Source of the DNA: a virus
Virus record (IMG/VR): IMGVR_UViG_3300047443_000094
Span: 1 to 59,716 of that record
Length of the DNA: 59,716 nt
Strand: one strand, 5' to 3'
Positions within the stretch are counted from its first letter, which is position 1. Every line of letters starts with the position of its first letter. The notes beneath the pieces were generated by a model. The model saw only the letters and a program-made list of their open reading frames with translations. It did not search any database and was not told the origin of the DNA. Shown here in pieces: positions 24,331-33,900 of the stretch. Made by a program: the position numbers and the translations under genes.

Positions 24331-24388
24331 GGGGCGCGGTATGCAAAGAAGCAACGCGCGTCTGTGTTCGTGGACGTTACCGCGCCCC
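24331..24388. repeat. Long inverted repeat before TAXI gene
   Basis: ggggcgcggt (24331-24340) and accgcgcccc (24379-24388) are perfect inverted copies with a 38-base loop. They lie between the tRNA 3' end and the TAXI-like gene. No T-run follows, so it is not a simple terminator; it could aid tRNA processing or regulate the next gene. Confidence 0.5.
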
Positions 24389-24397
24389 AATCTCTCA

Positions 24398-24412
24398 CAA
24401 ACAGGAAGTTTG
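24398..24412 (+). promoter_or_regulatory. Small hairpin with GGA in loop before TAXI gene
   Basis: caaac-aggaa-gtttg: a 5-bp stem presenting the agga ribosome site in the loop, 3 bases before the ATG at 24415. GGA in a hairpin loop is the kind of site CsrA proteins bind, and a CsrA-like gene lies just upstream. The evidence is only this geometry. Confidence 0.35.
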
Positions 24413-24414
24413 CG

Positions 24415-25302
24415 ATGAAGATTGCCAAGTTAAGCATGCTGAGCGCCATCATTGGCCTCGTCTGCCTCTCCATCTCACCTGCCGCAGCTCAAACCGTTCG
24501 CCTCTGCACTGGCGCGGCCAGCGGCAACTATTTCGCGGCTGGCGACATGATCAAGAAAATGGCGGGCGCCAGCCTCGATATTGAAGTCGTCGAGACCGAG
24601 GGCACGATTGACAACCTTGACCGTCTGCTGACGGTCGCGAAGGATGACGCGCAGGCCTGCGATGCAATGATCGGCCAGCCAGACGGTCCGGTCTACATCT
24701 CTCGCAGCTCACCAGCGAACGTGAAGAAGCTCCGCCAAGTCGCGAGCCTGCATCGTGAATACCTGCATGTGCTCTGCAACAAACAGAGTGGCGTCGACGA
24801 TCTCGGTGACCTCGAAAGCGCGCCCGACAAGTACCGCATTGCGATTGGCGAGCAGGGCTCAGGCGCTTGGCTGGTTTGGCAGAACCTCGTATCCGAGGAC
24901 AGCGACTATGGGGCGGTACCGGTGTCGAACGAAGGCGGCATCATGGCGCTATCGTCCGTGTCCAGCGGCGATACCACCTGCATGCTTGTCCCGGCTGGCC
25001 TCAAAAATGGCACGGTGATGGAAGCCGATAGCACGTTCGGCGACACGATTGCCCTCGTCGGCGCCAATGACAAGGATTTCGACGACGCCTTGGACATGAA
25101 GGGGCAGCCGCTTTACGAGTATGCGAAGATCCCGGGCGATGTCTATCCGAAGTCCTTCGACTACTGGAGCGACGTGAAGACGATCTCTTGGCTTGCCGGG
25201 GTCTATGTCAACATTGACCGCGTTGACCAGAAGTCGCTCGCCACCTTCATCCAGGCGGCCAGCCGATCCGCTTCGGGCATCAAGGCCGAGTTCGGCAAAT
25301 GA
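24415..25302 (+). CDS. TAXI-type periplasmic solute-binding protein
   Basis: A 295-aa protein with a clear signal peptide (SMLSAIIGLVCLSISPAAAQ) and the fold signature of TAXI-family TRAP receptors. RLCTGAASGNYFAAGDMIKK is the N-terminal ligand loop, followed by LDIEVVETEGTIDNLDRLL, QVASLHREYLHVLCNK and KYRIAIGEQGSGAWLV. TRAP membrane partners are absent from the whole window. The function may therefore be something other than uptake, for example binding or exclusion in the periplasm. It starts a run of small membrane and secreted genes. Ribosome site aggaag. Confidence 0.75.
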   Translation: MKIAKLSMLSAIIGLVCLSISPAAAQTVRLCTGAASGNYFAAGDMIKKMAGASLDIEVVETEGTIDNLDRLLTVAKDDAQACDAMIGQPDGPVYISRSSPANVKKLRQVASLHREYLHVLCNKQSGVDDLGDLESAPDKYRIAIGEQGSGAWLVWQNLVSEDSDYGAVPVSNEGGIMALSSVSSGDTTCMLVPAGLKNGTVMEADSTFGDTIALVGANDKDFDDALDMKGQPLYEYAKIPGDVYPKSFDYWSDVKTISWLAGVYVNIDRVDQKSLATFIQAASRSASGIKAEFGK

Positions 25303-25493
25303 TCGGGCGGTTGGTCGCCCTCCTTCGCGAGCGCCTCGTTGCGATTTTCACGGTCATCGCCGTGGCGCTCATCCTTCTTCAGATCGTGGTGGGAACGTTC
25401 TTCGACCTCCTGATCGGCCTGCTGCTCGTGCTGCTCCTTTGGGTGGCGCTACGGCTGCTGACGCTTGGGACGAAGGCAGGGAGCAGGGAATGA
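25299..25493 (+). CDS. Small two-helix membrane protein
   Basis: A 64-aa protein, mostly hydrophobic, with two predicted membrane helices (residues about 13-32 and 34-54) and a basic end. It overlaps the TAXI gene as ATGA, so the two are made together. Possibly a membrane partner of that protein. No family recognised. Confidence 0.6.
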   Translation: MIGRLVALLRERLVAIFTVIAVALILLQIVVGTFFDLLIGLLLVLLLWVALRLLTLGTKAGSRE

Positions 25494-25735
25494 GCGAAGC
25501 TCGAAAGATATTTTGTGCATTGGCCGCCACCCTTTTCGCGCTCTTGGTCCTTCTGACCGTCATCCAGTTCGGCGGCCATTGGGCCAAGGTTGCGGCCCTA
25601 TTTGCCGCGTTCCTCGCTGTAATCTCGCAATTTTCAGCGCAGGACGATCAGGCGAAATCCTTTCACTTGTGGGTTTCGTGGATCGGCTTTGCCGCCGCTC
25701 TTTGGGCAATCATCATCTTCGCTTGCGGATTTTGA
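25490..25735 (+). CDS. Small membrane protein
   Basis: An 81-aa protein with three hydrophobic stretches (ALAATLFALLVLLTVI, VAALFAAFLAVISQF, WIGFAAALWAIIIFACGF). Start fixed by ATGA overlap. It sits between the 64-aa membrane protein and a secreted protein. Unknown function; a holin-like role is possible but the lysis cassette elsewhere has its own holin. Confidence 0.6.
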   Translation: MSEARKIFCALAATLFALLVLLTVIQFGGHWAKVAALFAAFLAVISQFSAQDDQAKSFHLWVSWIGFAAALWAIIIFACGF

Positions 25736-25737
25736 AG

Positions 25738-25959
25738 ATGAGGGCGGCGATCGTCGGCGCTCTGGTCTGCTTCGTCGCCACAGGTGCGGCGTTGGCGAAA
25801 CAGGAGCAATTGAAGCCAGAGCGCCCGACGATCGAGGCGCAGCGCGAAGAGCCAGCGCTGCGCCGGAAATGTGAGCCATTCGTGATCGAGTGGTGGGTGC
25901 AGGCAGCCGATGGCAGCATCAAGCTTGCTGGGCGGCAGACCGTGTTGAGGTGCGATTGA
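25738..25959 (+). CDS. Small secreted protein
   Basis: A 73-aa protein with a signal peptide (RAAIVGALVCFVATGAALA) and a mature part of about 53 residues containing two cysteines that could form a disulphide. Unknown function. Part of the TAXI cluster. Confidence 0.55.
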   Translation: MRAAIVGALVCFVATGAALAKQEQLKPERPTIEAQREEPALRRKCEPFVIEWWVQAADGSIKLAGRQTVLRCD

Positions 25960-25961
25960 CC

Positions 25962-26168
25962 ATGTGGGCTATCGACCATGATGCACTGGGGCGGGAAATC
26001 GACAAGAAGGCTGCCGCGATCGACGCTGCTGCCCGTGGCCGCACGCGAACCCGCGACACCGACGAGGCAATACACATCGCTCGCCTCTGCGCCGAACACG
26101 ACGCGTTGGTCACGGTGTTCAACTGCTTGAGAGAGCACAAGAGTATTTGGAGCGACATGCCAAGATGA
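25962..26168 (+). CDS. Small helical hypothetical protein
   Basis: A 68-aa charged helical protein (MWAIDHDALGREIDKKAAAI). It starts 2 bases after the preceding stop and ends in an ATGA overlap. Unknown function. Confidence 0.5.
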   Translation: MWAIDHDALGREIDKKAAAIDAAARGRTRTRDTDEAIHIARLCAEHDALVTVFNCLREHKSIWSDMPR

Positions 26169-26395
26169 CTGAGATTACGAAATTCTGGATGGTGTACGGC
26201 GTCGGCCAGCGCGGATCAACATACCAGCATCGTTCCAAGGCGCAGGCAACGGCAGAGGCGGAGCGGCTTGCAAGCTTGAACCCCGGCTCGACGTTCGTTG
26301 TTCTCGCTGCCGTAGGTGCATTCTCTGCTGCCCGGCCAGTCGTCGAGACTGTGAAGATCAGGAAGCCGGAAAAAGACGATGGGATTCCGTTCTGA
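26165..26395 (+). CDS. Small hypothetical protein
   Basis: A 76-aa protein. The start KFWMVYGVGQRGSTYQHRSK with a following helix rich in Ala/Glu resembles small phage proteins that begin FWxVYG and are of unknown role. Coupled by ATGA overlap. Confidence 0.55.
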   Translation: MTEITKFWMVYGVGQRGSTYQHRSKAQATAEAERLASLNPGSTFVVLAAVGAFSAARPVVETVKIRKPEKDDGIPF

Positions 26396-26793
26396 TGGAT
26401 GAATTCTTGAATACCCTCAAAGCAGGCGAGCACCAAGCCGGCAGGCTGCTGGCAGACATGCTCAGGCAGGTGGACGTGAAGGAGTGCCAGCCGGTTTGCT
26501 GGGTGCTCAACCACGACATCTTCAATTTCCTGCGGAAGTTCGACCGCTACGGAAGTTTGTTCGACTTTCGGACTTCGCGCGATGGCACGCTGATGAAGTA
26601 TCCATACCGCGTTGTCGCCACGGCACGGCTCTCGCCAACGCCGTTTGGCGCTTCGCTCAGCGATGAGATAATGCGCCGGGATCCGGCACTCCTCGCTATC
26701 GAGTACCGTAACCAATTCGGCCTCACGGGCTACGTTTTCCACGCTGTCACCGACGCGAAGATCAAGGCGTCTCTGACTGATGCTGCTAATTGA
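26395..26793 (+). CDS. Hypothetical protein
   Basis: A 132-aa mixed alpha/beta protein that overlaps the previous gene by one base (TGATG). No recognised domain or motif. Confidence 0.55.
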   Translation: MDEFLNTLKAGEHQAGRLLADMLRQVDVKECQPVCWVLNHDIFNFLRKFDRYGSLFDFRTSRDGTLMKYPYRVVATARLSPTPFGASLSDEIMRRDPALLAIEYRNQFGLTGYVFHAVTDAKIKASLTDAAN

Positions 26794-26823
26794 ATCAGCC
26801 TGTTGAAGGAGGACATTAAAGCA

Positions 26824-27135
26824 ATGCGCGAATTTCTGAAGATACCCGTTCGGGTCGAAGCGGTGCAGGCACGTGAAATCATCGCTTCTCCGGAGAACGA
26901 TTGGAGCATGCTGCCGGACTGGGTGCGCGAGATCTACGAGAACGGCCAGATGATCATTGCCGCGGATGGCGTGACGATCCTCAATGTGCCGGAGGATTCG
27001 AAGGCGCGGCCAGAGGACTACATCGCTCGCGACAGCCTGGGCGTGGTTGCTGTGTACGATGAGGCGACTTTCGAGCGGGATTTTGTGTCGTCCAATCCGC
27101 CGGAGGGTGACGTTGCGGAAGCTTCCGCAGCGTAA
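26824..27135 (+). CDS. Conserved phage protein (MREFxKxPVxVEAxQ type)
   Basis: A 103-aa protein. The opening MREFLKIPVRVEAVQAREI and the end DYIARDSLGVVAVYDEATFERDF follow the layout of a small phage protein found in many unrelated tailed phages, whose function is unknown. aaggagg lies 11 bases upstream of the chosen ATG. Confidence 0.65.
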   Translation: MREFLKIPVRVEAVQAREIIASPENDWSMLPDWVREIYENGQMIIAADGVTILNVPEDSKARPEDYIARDSLGVVAVYDEATFERDFVSSNPPEGDVAEASAA

Positions 27136-27137
27136 GG

Positions 27138-27467
27138 CTATCTTTGGCGCCGCCGCCCCGGTCGTTTCTCTCTAGGAAGGCGCTGGGGCGGCGGCGCATA
27201 GTTCTCGGCGTTATTGTCGATGTGCATCTCGGCATCCCGCGCCGCCATCACGAACGCAGCCTTCGCCGCTTCAGGGTTACTCTGCGCTTCGAGCGCCCGC
27301 AGGCATGCTTCCATAGCGCCATGCCATGCATCTCCTCGCTTCGACAGTGGCCAGAATTCCAGCAATATCTCCGCCATCTTCGCGACTGACGTCACAGCTC
27401 GGTATTTGCCGGGACCGTGAACGGCGATCCCGAACCGCTGAAGTGGCAGGGGCGAGGGGTCTGGCAT
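27138..27467 (-). CDS. DUF982 protein
   Basis: A 109-aa protein. WPLSKRGDAWHGAMEACLRALE followed by AAKAAFVMAARDA is the DUF982 pattern, a family expanded in rhizobial genomes and plasmids. Its role is unknown. It lies convergent to the plus-strand cluster and overlaps the gene at 27467-27757 by one base. A typically cellular family, it may be cargo. Confidence 0.75.
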   Translation of the reverse strand: MPDPSPLPLQRFGIAVHGPGKYRAVTSVAKMAEILLEFWPLSKRGDAWHGAMEACLRALEAQSNPEAAKAAFVMAARDAEMHIDNNAENYAPPPQRLPREKRPGRRRQR

Positions 27468-27757
27468 CAGCGCTTAATCCCGTTGTGCTCGAGCAGCCGA
27501 TCATAATAGTCCTCGGCCATGCGAGAGGCTTCTCTGGCTGTGGCGACATAGCCCTGATGAGGTAGGTGCCGCTTGACCTTCATCGGGCCATGGCCGTTCC
27601 ACTGCCACTTGCCTTTCATCGGCCCCGCTTCTTCCAGGCGAATTCGACCAACTGGCACGGTACCGTCGAGACCGAGGAAATCCTGTAGTAGTTTCCCATC
27701 GAGGCCGGTTTCACCCGGCCACGTAGGCTTCCATTTGTATTTCGGGTGGTAGTCCAT
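27467..27757 (-). CDS. Hypothetical DNA-binding-like protein
   Basis: A 96-aa protein starting MDYHPKYKWKPTWPGE, with gaagg upstream. AP2-like features can be seen: VGRIRLEEAGPMKGKWQWNG followed by YVATAREASRMAEDYYDRLL. That is a short basic domain of three strands and a helix. The assignment is tentative. Confidence 0.5.
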   Translation of the reverse strand: MDYHPKYKWKPTWPGETGLDGKLLQDFLGLDGTVPVGRIRLEEAGPMKGKWQWNGHGPMKVKRHLPHQGYVATAREASRMAEDYYDRLLEHNGIKR

Positions 27758-27898
27758 CCGGAACCTTCGAAACCGTAATTCAGGTATGCGAGATTTATGT
27801 TTCCCATAGGGCGTTTTCCAGTCCTGACACGTGCCAATCGCCGCTTCCAAAAAGTCTTCCTACCGCATATAAACAGGTGTCATTTACCGCGCATGAGT

Positions 27899-27921
27899 GC
27901 GGCTTCTACGATGGAGCCCGC
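27899..27921 (+). promoter_or_regulatory. Imperfect hairpin over the giant gene's ribosome site
   Basis: gcggcttc and ggagcccgc can pair with one bulged base and one G-U pair, loop tacgat. The right arm contains the ggag in front of the ATG at 27924. Weaker than the other leader hairpins. Confidence 0.3.
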
Positions 27922-27923
27922 GC

Positions 27924-30900
27924 ATGCCTCTGGTGATTGGCCTCGGCCGAGATGATAGCTGGAAAGACCCCCTCAATCTCTACGGCGGCAAAGCCCCCGA
28001 AGCTCCAAAGACCAGTGAGGCGAGCGCATCCACGCGCCCGTCGTTCAGCGATGCGGACAGAAGCGATCTCGTCAACACGGTGATTGCTGAAGCTGCGGGC
28101 GAGGGTGACGCCGGCATGGCCGACGTTGCGTCCGTTATTCGCAACCGCTCTTCTGAGAGAGGCATCAGCCCCGGCGACGTTGTGCGCCAGAAAAGACAGT
28201 TCACCGGTTATGAGGCCCCGGGCGAGGCTGCCAAGCGCGCCCAGCAGGATCCAGTCCTGCGCCAGCGCGCCGAGGCCATCATCGATGGTGTCTTCTCCGG
28301 CGCACTCCCTGATGAGACTGGAGGTGCCGATCACTATCACGCCGATTCTGTCATGCCAGATTGGGCGAGCTCGATGCAGGAGACGACAAAACGCGGTCGC
28401 CACGTCTTCTACAAGTCCGGTCAGCCCGGGCAGAGCAAGCCTTCCGCCAAGACAGCCTTTGCACCCGGCCTCGATGGCAGCGTCGTCGATCCGTTCGAGG
28501 CAATCCTGAACCCGAAGAAGGCGGAACAGCCGAAGGACGGTAGCGCCGACAGCTCCATGCTGCTGAGCAAGCTTCAGCCAGGCAAGCCCGCCGAGTACGT
28601 CAGCAACATGAAGCCGGGCCTTCAGTCTGGCCTCACTGCGATGTTCAACGATGCACCGGATTTCGTGAAATCCGGCCTCGACATCCTTTCTGGTGCGCGC
28701 TCTCCGGAGCGGCAGGCGCAGATCATCGCGGAGAACGCCGGTAAGTACGGGATCGACCGCAAGGCGTGGCTGGCTGACGTCGACGCCATGGGCCCAGTTG
28801 AGGCCGGTCAGAAGTGGAAGCCGATTTTCAAGCAGACCGGCATGTCGGCGAACATCGGCGCCCCAGGTGGATCGCGGCATCAACACGGCGATGCTGCCGA
28901 TCTCGGCTGGAACGGAGGCGAATTTTCATCGGCGCCGAAGGAAGTCGTCGATTGGGTGCACGCGAATGCCGGGAAGTATGGCATGCGCTTCCCGCTCAAG
29001 AACGAGAACTGGCATATCGAGACGGCGGACGCTCGTGACGGTCATGACGCTGAGGCGCCCAGCTCACCAAAGTCAGAAGCGCCAACGATTGTTGCCAATG
29101 CTCACTTCGCGGTCAAAGATCCGATGGGGCTTTATCCCGAGGGCAACCCAATCCAGCAGACGGTGGATACGCAGGTGGCGGCTGCCGATCAGCGGCAGGC
29201 GGACGCCAGCGCCCAGGCTGAACAGAACCGGATGGGTGCCTTCACCGAGCAGCACAACGTCGGAGTGACCGATCGGCAGCAGCAGCTCGAGGCGGAGAAC
29301 CCGGGCCGCTACGTCGCGATCGACGAGAGCGAGCTTCCGAACTGGCAGAAACAGTGGGAAGCCGATAACCGCTCCGGCGGCATTGGCGGCGACACAGCCC
29401 GCATCCTGAAATCCGGTACGATCGGAGTTGGGCAGTCGCTATCCTCGTTGGCCGACACGCTATTTCGGAAGCTGCCAGGCGGCGACGACTTCCTGAAGGC
29501 GTCCGACGACATCGACCGTTGGGTGATGGGCAAGACCATCGACCAAAAGATGGCCGATTCCCAGCAGCGGGCGAATGCCAGCGTGACAGAGCGCCAGCAG
29601 GACGCCGACGCCAAGAACTGGTGGGACGATAAGAAGCATACCTTCGGCCCAGCGTGGCGCGATCCTCGCAGCTATCTCCGCACCGTCGGTGAAAGCGCTC
29701 CCGGTACCGTCGTCACGATGTTGCCAGGCGGCGTGTTGGCGCGTGGGGCATATCTGCGTGCTCTTGCGGCTGGCGCTACGGAACGCGCGGCAGCCGCGAC
29801 TGCTGCCAGAACGGCCACACTCGCAGGTGCCATTACCGAAGGCACCATGGGCGGAGCCGATTCCGCTCGCAACGTTCGTGACAAGATCGGGAAACTGCCG
29901 CGCGAGCAGCTGGCGAAGACTGAAGCCGTTCGGGCGATGGTACAGGGTGGCATGTCGGAAGACGAGGCCATCAAGGCTCTTTCCGAGGACGCTGCCTCCC
30001 AGGCGTTCCTCACAGCAGGTGTTGCCACCGGCATGTTTGGCGGTATGGGCGATCGGGCGCTCGCCAAGATTATTGCCGAAGGTGTCGGTGGCGGCATCGT
30101 CAAGCGCATCGTCGCCGGAGCCACCCGTGGTTTCGTGGGCGAAGGCTTGCTCGAAGAAGCGCCGCAGGGCGCGGCACAGACGATTGCGGAAAACGCGGCC
30201 GTTCAGAAGGCTGATCCAAACCAGTCTCTGACGGAAGGCGTGGGGGAGGCGGTTGCATCCGGTGTCGCGGCTGGCGGTGCCATGGGTGCAGGCATGGGCG
30301 GCGCAGGCGGCGCGTTCCGCCCAGCCTCCCCCGAACATTCCGCGGCGGCGCCTGCCGTAGCAGCACCGGCACCCGAGGCCGCGCCTCAGCCCAAGGGCCC
30401 GATCGGGCGCTCGGTGCAGCACGCCGAGGAGCAGATCGCAGGCCGACAGCAGCAGCGACTGGCCGACGATACCATGCCGGATTGGCTGCTGGACCTCGGG
30501 CGGAGCGGAAAGACCGCCAACGATCACATCGACGGGTTGCTGAAAACGGCATCTGCTGACATCGAGCGGGAGCAGGCCAACCGTCCCTCAGTCGGCGCGA
30601 CGGTCCGCGTTGATCATGAGGGCATCGACCCGTTCATGGCGCGCGTAGACAGCTACGAGGGCGATGAGGCCGTCGTCATCGATGGCGGCAGCGGCGAAGT
30701 GTATCAGGTTCCGATCGCGAGCATCAGCCAGATTGCCAAATCGCCGGAACAGCTCAATCGGGAAAACCCGATCGAGAAAGGACCGGTTCCGATCAATGAT
30801 AGCATTCCCGAATTTTCGAAAGACCCAGCGCTTGAACCGCAGGCACCGGTTGCCAGCGAGATCAAGAGCGAGCCGCTTCCCGCTCAGAAGGATATGCAGG

Positions 30901-33900
30901 CGGCGACGGAACGTCTTCGCGGGCGCCCGTCGCCTGGTCAGCGCGTCATCGTCGATGATGCGCGGGTAGGGCGCTTCGCTGCAAAGGTCGAGAGCTATGA
31001 GGAAGGCGACACCGAAACCGTTGTCACGACCGACGACGGCGAGGTGCTGCAGGTTCCTGTTGACCGCCTCTATGTCGATAAGCTTACCCCAAAGCAGATC
31101 GAGAAGCAGGATCTTGAACGAAATCCACCGATCGAACGCGAGATTGGTGACGCCGGTCCAAACAGCCGAAAGGTTATCGGAAAGACAGTCGTACTTCCCG
31201 ACGAGAACCACGCCGCGTTGTTCGACCTCGCGAAATCTCGCTTTATTGCGAAGAAGTTGGGCAGGGAAGCTCACACAGACCTTGAACGGGTAAGTGCCGC
31301 CGAGGTGAAGCGTCTTGCCGATGCCTTCAATGTCTCGCCGACTGCCATCACCTCGATGGCCGATGATTACCGCTATCGTGTCGACCGCGCGGCGAAGGAA
31401 GCCCGATCCACGTTGCCGGTGCATATGCATCCGGTCAACGACACGCGGCTGCGCCAGTGGCAGCGTGATCGCAAGAACGAGGAGAGCGCCGCCAGCGCTG
31501 CGCCGGAAACCACAGAGCAGGGCGATAGCTTTGCCGACTGGTGGGACCTGACGCTCGATGATCTCGGGCGCAAGCGTGTCCTCGCAGAGACCGGCATCAA
31601 GCGTAGCGAGAAATCGAAGTGGGCTGGTTTCACGCCCGCGATCAGGAAGAAGCTCGAGGCGGTTCGGACGCCGGAGACGCCTAAGACGACGCCCGCCGAT
31701 GTCACCGCGGTTCCGGATATGCCGGCTGGTGTCGTGTCCCGCTTCACCACGGCCAAGGGCAGTGTGTACGAGGTCCACCAGGACGGAACCACGGTTCGCA
31801 CCAAGGCGGCGAGGAACGATCCGGGGCACGAGGGTGATAGCGGCCTGAAGCCGCGCACCGCGAAGACGGTTTACGTCGATGCGAACGCGTCCGTTCTCAG
31901 CACAGCAGGCATGAGCGGTATCGGCTCGAAAGGCTCGCGCGTCATCATCAAGGATGGCAAGGCGTCGCTGCTGACATGGAACGAAGCACAGAACCGCTGG
32001 GGCGTGATGCCGGACGGACGCGACGTTCCAGTGCACGATCAGCCAGCCGTTGGCCGCTTCCCGCTGGAGCTTTGGCAACCGGCCTCCGATGTCAACGGCT
32101 ACGAAGCCTACAGCCGCATGCACGCTGGCAACGCCATCACCGAAATGTCTGCGTCCGCTGTCCAAGGACAGAGGACAGACGGCGCGGACGATTCATCTGC
32201 GCATGAGGCGGCAACCTCTCCCAAGAACGATTTGCCCGAGCCGACGCAGGCTCAGAAGGAAGCCGGAAACTACAAGGTTGGCAGGCTCAAGCTCGGCGGC
32301 CTCGATATCTCAGTAGAGAACCCCGAAGGCTCTGAACGCAAGGGCACCGACGCCAGCGGCAAGCCATGGTCCGTCAAGATGAAGAGCCACTATGGCTACA
32401 TCCGCGGGACCATTGGCCGCGACAAGGATCATATCGATACCTTCGTTCGCCCTGGTGTGAGCGAGCTCGACGACAGCGCGCCGGTGTTTGTTGTTGACCA
32501 GAAGAGCGAGAACGGCCGTTTCGACGAGCACAAGGTGATGCTCGGTTTCGATACCGAGGAGGCGGCGCGCAAGGCCTACCTCGAAAACTACACCGCCGGC
32601 TGGAAAGGCCTTGGCGACATCTCCGCAACCACGATGGATGATTTCAAGCAGTGGCTGAAGTCGGGCAAGACTGATCAGCCGTTCGCGCCGAAGTGGTTCG
32701 GCTCGCGCGAGAAGGCGGACGCCTATATTGCCAAGCAGTCGCTCGGGAGCTCGCACGAAGTCGTCGAGAACGGGAAGCGGTTCGAGGTCAGGGAGAAACC
32801 CGCGGCTCCGACACGGGAAGAACAGGCCCCGCAGCAGGAACGCGCACAATCCGGGCCGCCGCAGATCGTATCCGCCGACGCACCCGAGATCGACCTTTGG
32901 CGCGGCGCGAGCAAAGCCGAAATCGCGGCGATCAAGGCCGGCGAATACGAATTCCGCCCGACCCACAAGGGCATCATGTTCACGACCGATCGTAGGACGG
33001 CGGAATCATATGGTGGAACGACTGGCAACGAAACGTTGGCGATCAAGATCCCGACGTCTGCGAAGATCCTTGACCGCAAGTCACTGAGCGACCGACCACC
33101 GGCGTTCGACGAAGTGCTAAATGCGTCTGGCAAACGGCCGGGGTTCGATATGGATCAGCGCCAGGCCTTTTTCCGGGAAGAGGCTCGCGAGCGCGGCTAT
33201 GACGTCCTGACCTATGCTAGCGGAACCGGTACATATCAGGTCTACGAGATCCTGAACCCCGACATCATCCAGATTGTCGATCAGGCCACGCCGGCCGCAC
33301 AGCCGAAGTCAAAGCCGGCCGTGTCCGTCAACAAGATTTTCACGCTCGATGCGGCTGAAAAGGCCCGCGCGCTTCTTCGCAAGAAGCTTAACCAGATCAA
33401 CTCTGGTATCGATCCTGAGCTTATGCAGGCTGGCATTACGCTCGCCGGTTACCACATCGAGAGGGGCGCCCGCACTTTCGCGGCTTATGCCAATGCCATG
33501 CTCGTCGATCTAGGCGAGGCAGCGCGCCCGTATCTGAAATCGTGGTATATGGGTGTAAAGTACGATCCGCGCGCGTCAGCCTTCGCCGACATGTCGAGCG
33601 CGACCGAGGTGGACGGCATCGATGTCGCCACGATCACGGGAGACGAGAGTGAACCTGCAGAACTGGATCGAGCTGGGTCGCCAGCACTGGAAGGAACACC
33701 TGCCGACGAAGTACCGGGAGCTGAAAGCAGCCGGGAAACTCGACCAGGCGCTGACGGACGCGGCCGAGCAGACGTATCGCGAGACAAGCCAGCTCGAGGA
33801 GAGCGGGTACAGTCCGGACGAGGCGTGGCAGATGAGCAGGGAGAACTATCTCTTGCTGCCGGAAGAGACCGCGACACCCGCTCCGAAAAGCGAACTGACG

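Noticed and set aside
24066-24473. A 135-aa minus-strand reading frame across the tRNA
   Set aside because: It is antisense to the initiator tRNA and contains the LDLNQRPIGYEP-type sequence typical of false translations of tRNA genes.
28084-30231. Additional plus-strand frames inside the giant gene (for example 28693-29268, 29689-30231)
   Set aside because: Unlike the two accepted overprinted genes, these are Arg/Ser/Pro-rich shadow translations, while the giant frame in these places has good domain structure and G/C-rich third positions.
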